Source: Fragum whitleyi (Eukaryota; Mollusca; Bivalvia; Cardiida; Cardiidae). Taken from it: a stretch of 64,000 nucleotides of DNA. Both the position numbers and the translations under genes were made by a program. The notes under the pieces were generated by a model that was not told the DNA's origin, did not search any database, and worked only from the letters and a program-made list of their open reading frames with translations. Location: NCBI GenBank assembly GCA_948146395.1, contig OX411552.1:15298957-15362956 (forward strand), read 5' to 3'. Every line of letters starts with the position of its first letter. Within the stretch, counting starts at the first letter, position 1. Below are positions 9,843 through 21,121 of this stretch, one piece after another.

Positions 9843-11370
9843 TACTCCTCACAAAAAGTTAAGCAACAAGGATTGTTTACTTTATCAAATAGTTTAATTT
9901 TCACAACTCATGATCAAAATTTGAGCAATATAAAATTCACATCTTAAAATAAAAATCACGTGTCATGATTTGGATAATCGTTAGATAGTAACAATGTCAC
10001 AAAGTGTTGTAAAACCTGCCTTAGAAACAATTGTGCAAAATGCCACTTACCATCAGTTGTGATTGTGAAAAAGCGCTTTTCAGTTAATGTTTGGGAGTCT
10101 TGTATCTGGTATGACCCACGTTAGCTTCAACACAAGCGCGAACACGCCTAGGCTTTGACCAGATAAGCCTGTCAAATGTCTTCTGTGGAATAATCCTCCA
10201 TTCCATTTTCAAGGCCTGTTCAAATTGATCTGTGGGCGAACATGCTGACCGTAAACACACCTTCCAAGCATGTCCCATGCATGTTCTATAGGATTAAGGT
10301 CTAGGGACCTAGCAGGCCAGTCCATTTGTCTTGTGTTGTTTACCTGCAGAACCTTACTCACAACTCCAGAATGATGGGCTCGAGCTATGTCATCCATAAA
10401 GATGAAGTCAGGACCTGTCTGCTGTGCCAGAGGGATGATTATAGGTGTGATGACCTCGTGCCTGCACTTACACCAGTCATGCTACCTCGCCTGATGGCAA
10501 TCAGCCCGGTTCTGCGCCCGACACTAATGCCTCCCCAAATCATCAAACTCCCCCCTCCATATTGGTCGTGTTCAGCAATGGTACAGTCGGCATATCGTTC
10601 ATTATCAGTTCTCCACACACTTGCCCTACCATTGTTGAAGTCAAGGCAGAATCTTGACTCGTCCGTAAAAAGAAAGTGACGCCAATGGTTGACCCTCCAG
10701 TTTTGGTGTTGATGTGCCCATATCAATCTTTACCTTTGATGATGTTGTGGAAGTGGAATGTGCTGAAGTGGTCTCCTGGACCTCAGACCTTCAACATGAA
10801 CCCCCTGAAGGTCATTTTGTAGCGATCTGGCTGTAGTGAACCTGTTTCTGCGAGCTAGGGTGGCAACATAACGTTCTTCACGAGGTGTTGTTACCCTTGG
10901 ATGACCTGAACGGGGTCTCTCTGTCATCCTTCCAGTTTGGTGGTACCGATTTATTGCTCTTGAGACAACGCTGTGATGAACATTAAAGTGATTTGCAGCA
11001 GCAATTTGTGTCATTCCACCATGTACCAATCCAACCATTTGAGTAACTTCAGTTGGTGTCAAGTGACGTCTTGCCATGATTGAGATGATTATGACATCAA
11101 ATTATCCATTCTGACAGGTTTTCAGCCAATAAAGAGTACATGCGAAGTGTAGAACAAGTGTACGCTACATGTTTTGCATGGATGTTTTGATGGCGTCTAG
11201 GTTCAAATCACAAGATTAATTATTTTGGATACAATATCAGTGAATATTCTCTAAGGTGTGTTAAGTATTAGATATGGCTGTAAGAATTTCATTTCGATGC
11301 AAACAAATTCTATTTTACAAAAGAAATATTGAAAAAAATATTTTTGTTGCTTAACTTTTTGTGAGGAGTA
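9843..11370 (-). mobile_element. Tc1/mariner-superfamily transposon
   Basis: A 1528-bp element with perfect 27-bp terminal inverted repeats (9843-9869 and 11344-11370; outermost bases TACTCCTCACAAAAAGTT) and TA duplications on both sides (9841-9842, 11371-11372). It holds one transposase gene on the minus strand, inactivated (see separate entry). Intact ends could still be moved in trans by a related transposase. It lies just downstream of POLR2C. Confidence 0.9.
10084..11077 (-). pseudogene. Tc1-like transposase, DD34E type, broken
   Basis: Read from 11077 leftward. The N-terminal part (MARRHLTPTEV...) has a helix-turn-helix like paired-domain DNA-binding region. The catalytic part has FTDESRF (first Asp), FMDDIARAH (second Asp) and DLNPIEHAWD (Glu), with 34 residues between the second Asp and Glu as in Tc1 DD34E transposases. 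Damage seen directly: an in-frame TAA after LPQHHQR near 10730; a frameshift near 10450-10470 between GSMTGVSAG and the RHEVITP frame; and a second near 10270-10285 between NPIEHAWD and the last segment. The family is certain; the protein cannot be active as read. Confidence 0.88.
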
Positions 11371-11599
11371 TAGTTGTGCATTTGCAAAAGATACTGCTTA
11401 CTGACAAGGTTGGTGGTAATTTGAAGGGCCTAAGTGTAATTGTTTTAAGATATGGTTTTTCATTATCTTATTAAAATATCTTGTACAGGAAGGTAGAATG
11501 AACATTCTAGATCCAGAAAATCATCCAAAACTGAAAGTGTTGACCCTTGTCAGCCATCGCAGTCCAACTCAAAATAGTTGGAGAACTTTGCTTTCCAAT

Positions 11600-11695
11600 T
11601 AACTTGTTTGATCAGTAAGCGCAAAACTATTGTAAGCACCTATAAGCTTATAGGCACTTACAATAGTTTTGCACTAACTTATCAAAAAAGCCATC
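11600..11695. repeat. Hairpin with ~35-bp arms
   Basis: Arms of the form TTGATCAGTAAGCGCAAAAC..GTAAGCACCTATAAGC and their complement to TTATCAA (about 11607-11688), centred on TATAAGCTTATA. Probably a tiny MITE. Confidence 0.5.
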
Positions 11696-11869
11696 TAGTA
11701 AGGTATCTTTAAATTGATGCCATAATCTTTTGCTATAACTTTCCACATATCTGTCTATGTCAATTTGTTTACAACTCCTAATTTTAAGCTTGGAATAATT
11801 CGAAACTTCTACATAAATGTATTAAGTTCAAGACCATGTCAGCTACTTATGATTTATAATTTAAACCTA

Positions 11870-12420
11870 TTTTTTTTTACATCGATTGGGATACAAGTTC
11901 TTACAACTTAGATTCATCCCTCTCAATTCTGCTGCCTACAAATGAATGAGTACTTGCACAGAAATTGTTAGTGAAGGAGAGAACCAAGATCAATAGCTGC
12001 TCTAGGGAATTAAACTTGGCATCTCTTGGTCCTTATAATTTTTCTTAGAACAAAAGTTGTACATCTATTAGATAGTTTGAGCCAGAAATTAGAGAAGACA
12101 ATGTAACAAATGAAATACATAAGGAATTGAATCTCGATGGTTTAATTTTAGTCACTCCCTCTCATTCATTTCTATTTTGATCATTATAAGGCCATCAAAA
12201 TATGACAAGTACATGCAGATTTTATTGGTTAGTTTAAACCTAATTATTTTACATCGATTGGGAAACAAGTTCTTACAACTTAGATTAATCCCTCTTGATT
12301 CTGCTTCCTGGAAAATTCACGCTGAATGTGTGGGCCAATAAAAGAACCAAGATTGATAGCTGATCAGGACCTTTGGGTCAAGAGGCTGACGCACTACCAC
12401 TAGACCACAGACACCATGTG
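11870..12420 (-). repeat. Two SINE-related segments with TACATCGATTGGGATACAAG
   Basis: The block TTTACATCGATTGGGA-ACAAGTTCTTACAACTTAGATT occurs near 11875 and 12250. The second runs to AGAGGCTGACGCACTACCACTAGACCACAGACACC, whose complement reads like a tRNA A-box head (TGGTCTAGTGGTAG), so this is probably a minus-strand tRNA-derived SINE. Related tails occur near 25735-25790 and 35600-35700. Confidence 0.45.
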
Positions 12421-12602
12421 TTTGTGTGACATTGTATAAAAAAAGCTATTTGAATTATCTTTAAAATTCATTTAATATGTATATCATTTTAAGGTTAATA
12501 AAAGGACTCTCAACTTTGTACTCTTGGGTATTATGAACTGGATCTGATAAAAAGCATTGCCAGGGCTAGAATTAGACACCCTGAACTCTTTGGACACCCT
12601 TT

Positions 12603-13778
12603 TTAGCTCGACTATTCGAAGAATAGGGGGGGCTATTCCAGTCACCCAGGCATCGGCGTCGGCGTAATGCTTTGGTTAAGTTTTTACGTGCAAGTGTTTA
12701 AAATCTCTGTTTCTGTTAAAGCTATTGCTTTGAAACTTTGCACATGCTTCTTTGAACATAATATCAGCATCTAGACAAAGATTCATTACTCTGCTAATGA
12801 ATTTAGTGGAATTTTAACCCTTTGGACTTAGAAATATTGGTTAAGTTTTTACGTGCAAATGTTGTTTATCTGTAATATTTCTGTTTCTATAAAAGCAATT
12901 GCTTTGCAACTTTACACATGCTTCTGTGACCATAATATCAACCTCTTGACAAAGCTTCATTACTCTGATATTGAATTGAATGGAATTTTAACCCTTTTCG
13001 GACTTAAAAATCTTGGTTAAGTTTTTACGTGCAAAGCAAATGTTGTGCATTAGTTATAGCTCTATTTCTGCAAAGGCTTTTGCTTGGAAACTCTACACAT
13101 GCTTCTGTTACCATTATATCAGCCTCTTGACAAAGATTTATTACTCTGATATTGAATTTAGTGGAATTTTAACCTTTTTCTGACTCAGAAATTCTTGGTT
13201 AAGTTTTTACGTGCAAATGTTGTACATCAGTTATATCTCTAATTCTATTTAAGCTATTGCTTTCAAACTTTGCACATGCTTCAATGATCATAACAACAGC
13301 CTCTTAATAAAGATTCAATTCTCTGGTATAGAATTTAGTGGATTTATAACCCTTTATGGACTTAGAAATTCTTGGTTAAGTTTTTACGTGCAAATGTTGT
13401 ATTTCTGTAATATCTCTATTTCTACTACAGCTGTTGCTTGGAAACTTTACACATGCTTCTTTGACCATAATATTAGCCCACAGAAAAAGATTCATTACTC
13501 TGATATTTAATTTAGTGGAATTTTAACCCTTTTTGGCCTTAAAAAATCTTGGTTATGTTTTTATGTGCAACTGTTTTATGTTAGTTGTATATCTGTTCCT
13601 ACTAAAGCTTTTGCTTTGAAACTCTGCACATGCTTCTGTGACCATAATATCAGCCTCTAGACAAAGATTCTTTTCTCTTGACTTTCATTTTATTGAATTT
13701 TCAATGTCGATATTGATTTGCTGTTACTATTCAGCACTAAGAATAGTCGAGCTTCGCTGTCCTCCGACAGCTCTTGTT
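12603..13778 (+). mobile_element. Tandem-core element, ~177-bp units (long copy)
   Basis: The left end is TTAGCTCGACTATTCGAAGA; its complement GAATAGTCGAGC is near the right end (13741). Six units are marked by TTTTTACGTGCAA at 12681, 12846, 13022, 13204, 13381 and 13558 (intervals 165-182). The 3' hairpin GCTGTC-CTCC-GACAGC (13757-13772) is followed by TCTTGTTTT. Same architecture as 88-1617. No protein-coding capacity. Confidence 0.6.
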
Positions 13779-13844
13779 TTTCTACCCTACACAGAGGTAG
13801 AAATTAGAGGGAGTAAAGCCAGTTTAGAATCTTTATAATCCCCG

Positions 13845-14258
13845 CCGTTTTCGGCAAAAAAAGTATAATAGTTATCAACTTGAAACTTTATGGGTGGATA
13901 GATATCATGGAGGAGAAGTGCAGTGCACAAGAACTACAACTCTTGCTTGCATAATTTTGGAGTTATTGCCCTTTGTTATTTTTTCAGACTTAGATTTTGT
14001 CTGGAGCATATCTCCTAAAGTATAATAGCTATCAACTTGAAATTTTATGGGTGGATAGATCTCATGGAGGAGAAGTGCAGTGCACAAGAACTACAACTCT
14101 TGCTTTCATAATTTTGGTGTAATTGCCCTTTGTTATTTTTAAGACTTAGATTTTGTAGGGGCTTAATTTCTTAAAGTATAACCCTTAATCTATTCGGCTT
14201 CAGTTTTCTATCAAGCTTTCTCAGCGGGGGATGGCCATGTCCAACATGGCTCTTGTTT
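13845..14258 (+). mobile_element. Tandem-core element, two ~165-bp units
   Basis: Two near-identical units, each with TATCAACTTGAAA, TTTATGGGTGGATAGAT, GTGCAGTGCACAAGAACTAC and AGACTTAGATTTTGT. The right end is a perfect hairpin GCCATGT-CCA-ACATGGC (14234-14250) followed by TCTTGTTTT. No clear left hairpin is seen; it abuts the preceding element. Confidence 0.5.
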
Positions 14259-14668
14259 TACAATGAACCCTGTGTTTTTGTTACTCATTTGAATTAATGA
14301 GTATCAACAACATATGGTTTTTGCTTTAATTAGTGAAATACTTTAATCTTATTTCCAAAATACCCCCTCTATTTATAACTCTTCTATATCATTAGTGTTG
14401 GCAGCTAATGGGAGCTGCTGTGGATGTCCAATGATGTGCAGTAGAGCCTCACTCCCAATTAGTCCAAATATGTTTTTATTGAGTTACAGCTGAGCCATCA
14501 AAATTTACTATCTGACATTTTCCTCCCACCAACATCCTAAATCTGAGTGGAATTCGCAACTTTATTTTTGGAAAGTATGAAGTGGTAATTCTGGTGAGAA
14601 AAACACAAAGAATCCATGGTTGAAATACTTTTAAAATGACATATCTTTATGTGTATGTTGAAGAACCC

Positions 14669-14897
14669 TTAACCCTTTCCAGTTTTACAAAATTTTGGAC
14701 CTGTCCAAATTCAAAGGTTTTGCAGACGAAAATTTAAAGTGGATTTAAATTGAAAAATAACCATTCAGTAGGGTAGAAAATAGTGTGGAAAAAGAAGAAA
14801 TTGCTTGTCGGAAGCAATTTCTTCTTTTTTCACAATGTTTTCTGAATCATTAAATCACAGGTACGTAAAAAGCAGGGATTAAGCAGCAAAGGGTTAA
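14669..14897. mobile_element. MITE, TTAACCCTTTCC family, copy 1
   Basis: TTAA-bounded ~229-bp element with an inner palindrome GAAGAAATTGCTT..AAGCAATTTCTTC. Sister copies are at 16732-16924 and 62845-63073. Confidence 0.6.
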
Positions 14898-15214
14898 AAG
14901 GCTTTTATACAACGGAAGTGTGTATTGCCATATTATAGGCTTGTTTTTGAGGGCTGTTTTAAAGGCGGCTAACAAGCCTGCATGCACTTTAGCATTTGGC
15001 AGGTGATTCCACTGGATAGTGGTGTTTACAAAGAATGAGTGATTGTAATGTGGTATTTTTGCTGCGAGTATGACTAGACATTTTGTTTTGTTGCGAACAT
15101 GTTTTTCGACTATGTTTGTGCTGATGTGATCAGTTTTGTATGTTGTTCTAATTGATCTTTTTGGCTTTTGGAATGTGGGGAATTTTGAGGGCCATACTAA
15201 CCCTCAACAATTTG

Positions 15215-16000
15215 TACATTCAAAGGAATGATTCTTGGGTAATCAGATGAAAAATATGTCTTTAATGGGCGGATATCATACTCTATATGTTGTATAGTGG
15301 AGACTTTGAACATCATTTTCTCAGAACCTAACCGATGGATATCAACCAAATTTCTCTGGAATGACCATTTAGTGATCCCTTTTCCATCTACAAAAAAAAA
15401 TGTGATCAGGTAAAAAATATATCTTTAATGGGCGGAGGTCATTTCTCCATTTGATATAAAGTAGAAACTGAAAATCATTTTCTCAGAATCATTTTCTCAG
15501 AACCTAATGGATTGATAACAACAAAATTTCACTGAAAAAATCCTTTAGTGACCCTTTATCAGTCTACAAGAAATTATTGTGATCAGATGAAAAACATGTC
15601 TTTTATGGGTGGAGGTTATTTCTCTATATATTATAAAGTGGAAACTTTGAAAAATCATTTCTCAGAACCGAACTGATGGATATCAACCATATTTCACTGG
15701 AATGATCCATTGTGTGACCCTTGATCAGACTCGCCAAAAAATATTGTGATCAGATGAAAAGTATTTCTTTTATTATGGACTAAGGTCATTTCTTTATGTT
15801 ATATAGTGGTAACTTTGAAAATAATGTTTTCTCAGAACCTAATAGATGGATATCAACCAAATTTCACTGGAATGTTCCTTTAGTTCTTCTTTATCAGACT
15901 GCACAAAATTATTGTGATTGGATTAAAAATATATATTTAACAAGCGGAGGTCAATTTTCAATGTACTTCATCGATCACAAGTTTTTCATGGCAGAAATAT
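15215..16000 (+). repeat. Tandem array, ~163-bp units, five copies
   Basis: Marker ATCAGATGAAAAATAT..CTTTAATGGGCGGA recurs near 15242, 15405, 15592, 15749 and 15917. One unit carries an internal 22-bp duplication of TCATTTTCTCAGAA, which explains the 187-bp interval. It resembles cores of the tandem elements but the termini are not identified. Confidence 0.6.
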
Positions 16001-16063
16001 TTAAACATATGACTTATCATTCTTTTAGAAAAAAAGAAAAGGGCACATAATCATATCAGTAGA

Positions 16064-16505
16064 TGCAGGCATTCGGAACACCACTCGGTCAATCTCACGA
16101 TCAACCTCGGACGGACTATTTCTAAAAATTAAAGGAAAACCTTGGAAAAAGCCGATGACGTCAGTTAAAATTGCGTTAGCCCTCGAAACTTTGAGTGAAA
16201 ACATTCGACGTCGCCAACGCTACTCTTTGAAGTCACTGACGTGAAACCACCGTATCCTTATATAAATAATTTAAGAGTCATAAATAACGGCTGAAAAATC
16301 TTAATTTTTGAGAATGATTCGTCATTCTCTAAAATTAAGATTTTTCAGCCGTTATTTACTGTAAAAGATATAAATCTACAGTGCTAGTTTTTCTTACACT
16401 GTTTCTGCCTAACAAAATGCACGATTTTTTCTACATACCCACCCGTCTTACATACATCCGAGGTCTGTTGCTGTTTACGGAAATGGCCGAGTGATGTTCC
16501 GAATG
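16064..16505. mobile_element. Palindromic MITE with central 37-bp hairpin
   Basis: Outer arms ATTCGGAACACCACTCGGTC (near 16070) and its near-complement GGCCGAGTGATGTTCCGAAT (near 16487). At the centre, 16281-16317 and 16322-16358 are inverted copies differing by one T:T pair around a TTCG loop. No coding capacity. Confidence 0.6.
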
Positions 16506-16731
16506 TAGATCCAGGACCATGGAGTGAACCAGCCGCTGAAGCGGCCCTTATTGATAAAATATCCCTTTTCCATTATGGTTTAGTCATACTGATTGGAGGT
16601 GGGGCCTCTAATGTGTACAACTGTTTGTGCTCTTCTAGAGCTTTCATTTGATATACTGTTTCCCTTTTTTCTCTCTTTTTTTTGTAAATAGAGGGATTTT
16701 TAAAATGGGTCAAAAACTCCTTAGGTGAACC

Positions 16732-16924
16732 TTAACACTTTCCTGTTTTTACAAAATTTTGAACCTGTCCAAATTTGAGAAATAATCATTCAATAGGGTA
16801 GAAAATAGTATGGAAAAAGAAGAAATTGCTTCTATGAAGCAATTTCTTCTTTTTTTTCACAGTATTTTCTCAATTATAAAATCACAGGCTCGCAAAAAGC
16901 AGGGATTAAACAGCAAAGGGTTAA
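16732..16924. mobile_element. TTAACCCTTTCC MITE, copy 2
   Basis: Same inner palindrome (GAAGAAATTGCTTCTATGAAG...) and the same TTAA ends as the copy at 14669, with a ~36-bp internal deletion. Confidence 0.55.
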
Positions 16925-17052
16925 GACAGATCTTTTCATTTCACAAATATCTTAAATAATTTTAGTCTGTTGTCTGATTAACATCGACACTACTATTAAC
17001 AGATACCATAAAAAGATTATCTAGAACCTGACAACCGCATGGAAGAAGCTAA

Positions 17053-17505
17053 ACTGGCCTTGGTCATTTTTGTTTGCATTTTCAGAAAATGTTTTTGTTG
17101 TAGTTCTATTACAAGCCTCTTTAATCCAAGTTCATGTTAACAAGTGCTGAACAAAAACTGCTTTTCTGAGTCAAGGGACTTAATTGGAATATTTGTAAGG
17201 ACTGTCACATTTAATTCCCTTAGAAAAAATTCTGTAAAGAAAAGTCTTGCAATCAGACTAGGGAGAAAACCGGCTCTTACTACTGGATACACTCTGGCCG
17301 CCAGACTCTTCTTTACAGTATTTTTTTCAAAGGGAATTAAATGTGTCAGTCATTACATAAATTCCACATAAATGCCACCTGTCTCTGAAAAAGAAGAGTC
17401 GTTTTTGTCCAGCACTTGTTAATATGAACTTGGATTAAAGAGGCATTGTAATAGAACTACTACAAAACATTTCTGAAAATGCTAACAAAAACGACTGCGG
17501 CCAGT
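17053..17505. mobile_element. 453-bp TIR element with ~105-bp arms
   Basis: Left arm ACTGGCCTTGGTCATTTTTG to about 17157; the right arm is its ~90% complement, ending GCGGCCAGT. Interior arms TTTAATTCCCTT and AAGGGAATTAAA are also inverted, so nearly the whole element folds back. No transposase. Confidence 0.6.
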
Positions 17506-18017
17506 CTATACTGTATAATAAGATGCAGAATGTAGCTAAGGAACACTGACGATCTAGAATTATCATTACGTACTAAAATAGCCATTATTTACACCCAATA
17601 AATATTTAAGCAATCTGACGCATTGTTATTTTAGGGTATCAATATAACGTAACACATTTCTTATTCTAATTTTACTTCTGATGTTATTTGAAAACGTTTT
17701 TTGACTGTTAAGAAAGGACTGAAAAGGGTTATCAACTCACTTAAGATAACTAATTCTAGTTAATTGGACATAAGATACCACATCAGAGAATTGCAAACCT
17801 AGACTTGTTAAACATATCCTCGTTGGGCGACAATACCCCTGTAACTACACATTCCACCCTTGTCATGACGAAAAAAAAATATTATAACTGCTATAATCTA
17901 AGTGCAGAAAACACTGGGTGTACTAATTGTGAATCGGTGTTTCTTTTTAAAAAAAAAACACCTAAGAACAAAAAAATAAAATAAATAAAAAAATCTGAAA
18001 GAAAGTAAAAGAGAAAA

Positions 18018-18122
18018 ATCAGGTGATTCAGACTAAGATCAGACTGCACATATGTGCAGACTGATCTTTGTCTGTACCTCCTGCCAAAGCAGGAACATCC
18101 GGGTTTAGCATGACATGGGTTT
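18018..18122 (+). repeat. Fragment of TTAACCCTTGTC MITE family
   Basis: Contains GACTGCACATATGTGCAGAC and ends TTTAGCATGACATGGGTTT, a diverged version of the family terminus; the other half is absent. Confidence 0.45.
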
Positions 18123-18513
18123 ACGCGTCGCAGCTAAAAGGCTTTGCACGTCCACAGCGACGTATTCTTTCTGTTATGGAATGAGTATGTTTTAACCGGA
18201 GTGCCTGATGCGAATCAGGATCAGCCAAGGTACTTTGAATGCCGTCAATTGGCGACCAACCATTTTCAAAATGATTTGGGGGGCCTCCTATCTATCGTCC
18301 CATTTGGGCAATTTCTAGAATCAATAGATATTTCCGTATACCCATTACCGAGCGACAAGATTCAATGACGACACATTAAGCCGCTTTTTGCAAGTTAGCG
18401 TAAATGTAACAATTAGTGTCATATCCTTACTGCAAATCCCGTTTGGTTAGCGAGAAGTTCGCGATCGAGCAAAGTTAAGGGAAAATTATGCTTAAACAAA
18501 TGTTAGTCCCTAA

Positions 18514-20233
18514 TGGCCCTGTCACACCTCAACGTTTTAGCCAGCGTGTGCCTAACGCGTTTGAGAAAACGACTAAGTCCGCAAAGCGTCGGCATACGCT
18601 GACCTACATTTTCTTTTTGTCAATTCACGACGCGCTTTTAGCGTGTTCATAGCGAGTTTGAACGTGTGAGTAACGCGTGAGAAACGTGTCCAGAACGTGT
18701 TGATAGCGTATGTCAGCGTATACCAACGTTCTTGAGCATGTGTCCAACGTTCTCGTAACGTCCTCAGAACGTGTTTAGCGTGTTTGTAACGCGCTTCTAG
18801 CGTGTTATAACGTGTTCGCAGCGTGTTTTGGATGTAAATATAAATTCTGCAAGAAATTACGACTTTAATCCATTCTTTTAATATATAAACAGGCCACCGG
18901 CCATTACACATATTCAAATTCAAAGTATGTTGGTTCATGTAAAAGAAAAATAGGAAAAGACGAAAAGAAAAATACACTGGCACCTGTTACATATGAAAAC
19001 ATGCATATAACAAACTTATAAGATTACAGGCTGATTAAGGCTGTTAGTACTTTTCACTCGAAAAATATTGCGAAAGGGTAAGGAACTACTTGTCATAATG
19101 CACCCCTTTCTTCCTCCATATGCTCTACCATGTAGGATGACTTTCTACAACCTCTCTTAATCTTGAAAAGCTAGTCCTATATTAAGGGGGAAAAGATGTA
19201 CCAAATATCAAACTTGTAGTACATATAATAGAATCAAATATTCTGAACAGAGCAGAATAGAGTAAAACACGTCTTGTACTATGTCCACTAGGTACAACGA
19301 TGTACTTGTCTTTTTGGTATATTGATAATGATCAAATGAGACGAATGAATGTTTTGTATTTTCGCGAACGTATTGTTATTCTAACCAAAGAGCAGACGCA
19401 CTTGTAAAGCTATAAACGCAATGTTTAATACACATTTAGGCTACATTCTCCACCTCGACAATCTAAGGAATTAAGAAAATCTGTAAAAGATTTATATGGA
19501 AGAAAAGACAAACAGGTTATAACATAACACAAAATAACATAACATAACATAAGATTTATTTATATGACTTGGACGAAATCGTTCATCGTCAAATATAGAG
19601 AATGCTTCTTATAATCGAATTTTCGAGTCATTCTTAGACTGGTCATGAGGAAACATGCAGATAAGAACATGTCAAAAGGGTCATACACACGTACATGCAC
19701 AAATTTATTTATTTACGAGAAGCTGATGGTAGAAATTCAAGACAAACATGCAGCGGAACTTTTATATTTTCATTGAAAACTGAAACGCTGTCATACGCCA
19801 GAAACACGCTGGGAACTCGCTGGCAACGCGCTAGACACACGTTCAGTACGCTGAAGACACGCTATTCACACGTTCCCTGTACGCTGGAGACACGCTCGAA
19901 GCACGTTAAGCTTTTTGCGAACGTGTTTATAGCGTGTCCGTAGCGTAAGTGAACGAACTCCTAGCGTGTCTCTAGCGTGCTGAGCGTGTTCGGAACGTGT
20001 GCGGAACGTGTGCGGAGCGTGTTCCAACACGTTCGGCACACGCTGAGAAATTTTAAGCATGCACAAAATTTTATGAGATACTCAGCGTATCGCAACGTGT
20101 GCCAACGTGTTACAGCGTGCCGATAGCGTGTGCGGAACGTGTCCATAGCGTACCCGACGTGTTCGCAGCGTGTTATAAAAAATCCAATACGTTCCGCACA
20201 CGCTGGCTAAAACGTTAAGGTGTGACAGCCCTA
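18514..20233. mobile_element. Non-autonomous Harbinger-like element with phased terminal arrays
   Basis: Left GGCCCTGTCACACCTCAACG and right CGTTAAGGTGTGACAGCCC are inverted, and TAA flanks both sides (18511-18513, 20234-20236). Both arms (about 18540-18830 and 19790-20215) are arrays of short cores such as AACGTGT and AGCGTGT. The C of the core falls at 18642, 18653, 18663, 18674, 18685, 18696, 18707, 18717 and on to 18822, a mean of 10.6 bp over 17 intervals. The middle (18840-19780) has no recognisable transposase. The TIR style and 3-bp flank match the Harbinger element at 60286, but the assignment is inference. Open frames in the arrays are by-products of the repeat. Confidence 0.65.
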
Positions 20234-20319
20234 TAAAAGCAAAAACAAATCTGCATGAAAAATGTCAAATTAACATAGAACACTTGGCATTGCGAGAAAA
20301 TAAGAACTTGTTTTTTACA

Positions 20320-20445
20320 AGTAGTACACCGATTGGAAGATAATCGTAGACCCACGTTGGATATCAGTTGGAGACTAAGAAAGGTTGTTCTGGTGTGAGA
20401 AATACCAGGAATTAATTGTTTGGTGCTCCAGTCACCGCAGTATGA
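20320..20445 (+). repeat. SINE body fragment
   Basis: GATAATCGTAGACC..GTTGGAGACTAAGAAAGG..GAGAAATACCAG..TGCTCCAGTCACCGC matches the body of the SINE at 39648-39885 (GATGATCGTAGACC, GGAGGCTAGGAAAGG, GAGAAATACCA, ATGCTCCAGCCGCCGC). The tRNA-like head and tail are missing. Next to it, ACTCACGGCGTAGA is duplicated ~54 bp apart (20453 and 20506). Confidence 0.5.
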
Positions 20446-20870
20446 TTGTAAAACTCACGGCGTAGAACCCGATCGATGCAAACAAACAAAAAAATTATTT
20501 TTTTCTCACGGCGTAGAGCCCAATTCAAATAAACACAAAAAAAGAAGTTTGTGTGCCTATCAGGATGTTTATTATCACAGTCACATGATCTTTACTCACT
20601 GAAATAGACTATAAAAGGGGGCGTTTTATCTTACACATGTTGATTAGTGATGCAAATACATAGTCGAGGTGAAATTTGACAGATTTTAACCTAGATTTGA
20701 CTTGGATACTGCATTTTATACAGGTAATGTACATTTTACTATGATGTATATTAAAAACTCGGATTTAGTAGCTTATTTCAATGTATTAGAACTCCGGTTT
20801 AAGTTAAAAAATTACCCTTCATGTTAAAATCTCGTAAGTAGACGACCAAAAAGGCGTAACCCCAGCTTGA

Positions 20871-21121
20871 TTAACCCTTGTCATGCTGCACTCGGAATTT
20901 TCCTGCCGCGTTTGGCAGGAGCTATAGACAAACATCAGCCTGCACATATGTGCAGTCTGATGTTAGTCTTCACCACCTGTTTCTCACTTTCAAACCAGAA
21001 TTGTCAATAGATTTAGTTTTTTAGGTAAAAATTGACCTACAGTTAGTACTTTCAGCGCTTTTTGCCCTTTGATTTTGATGAAAATTTTTAGCCAAAATTT
21101 AGTCAGTATGACAAGGGTTAA
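20871..21121 (+). mobile_element. MITE, TTAACCCTTGTCATGC family, full copy
   Basis: TTAACCCTTGTCATGCTG at the left and CAGTATGACAAGGGTTAA at the right. It contains CAGCCTGCACATATGTGCAG and TTTCTCACTTTCAAACCAGA. 251 bp, TTAA-bounded, with no coding frame. Confidence 0.65.

Noticed and set aside
18573..18983. 136-codon frame on the minus strand
   Set aside because: Mostly a repeated T-L-R-T-R-Y pattern dictated by the 10-11-bp array; not a protein-like sequence.
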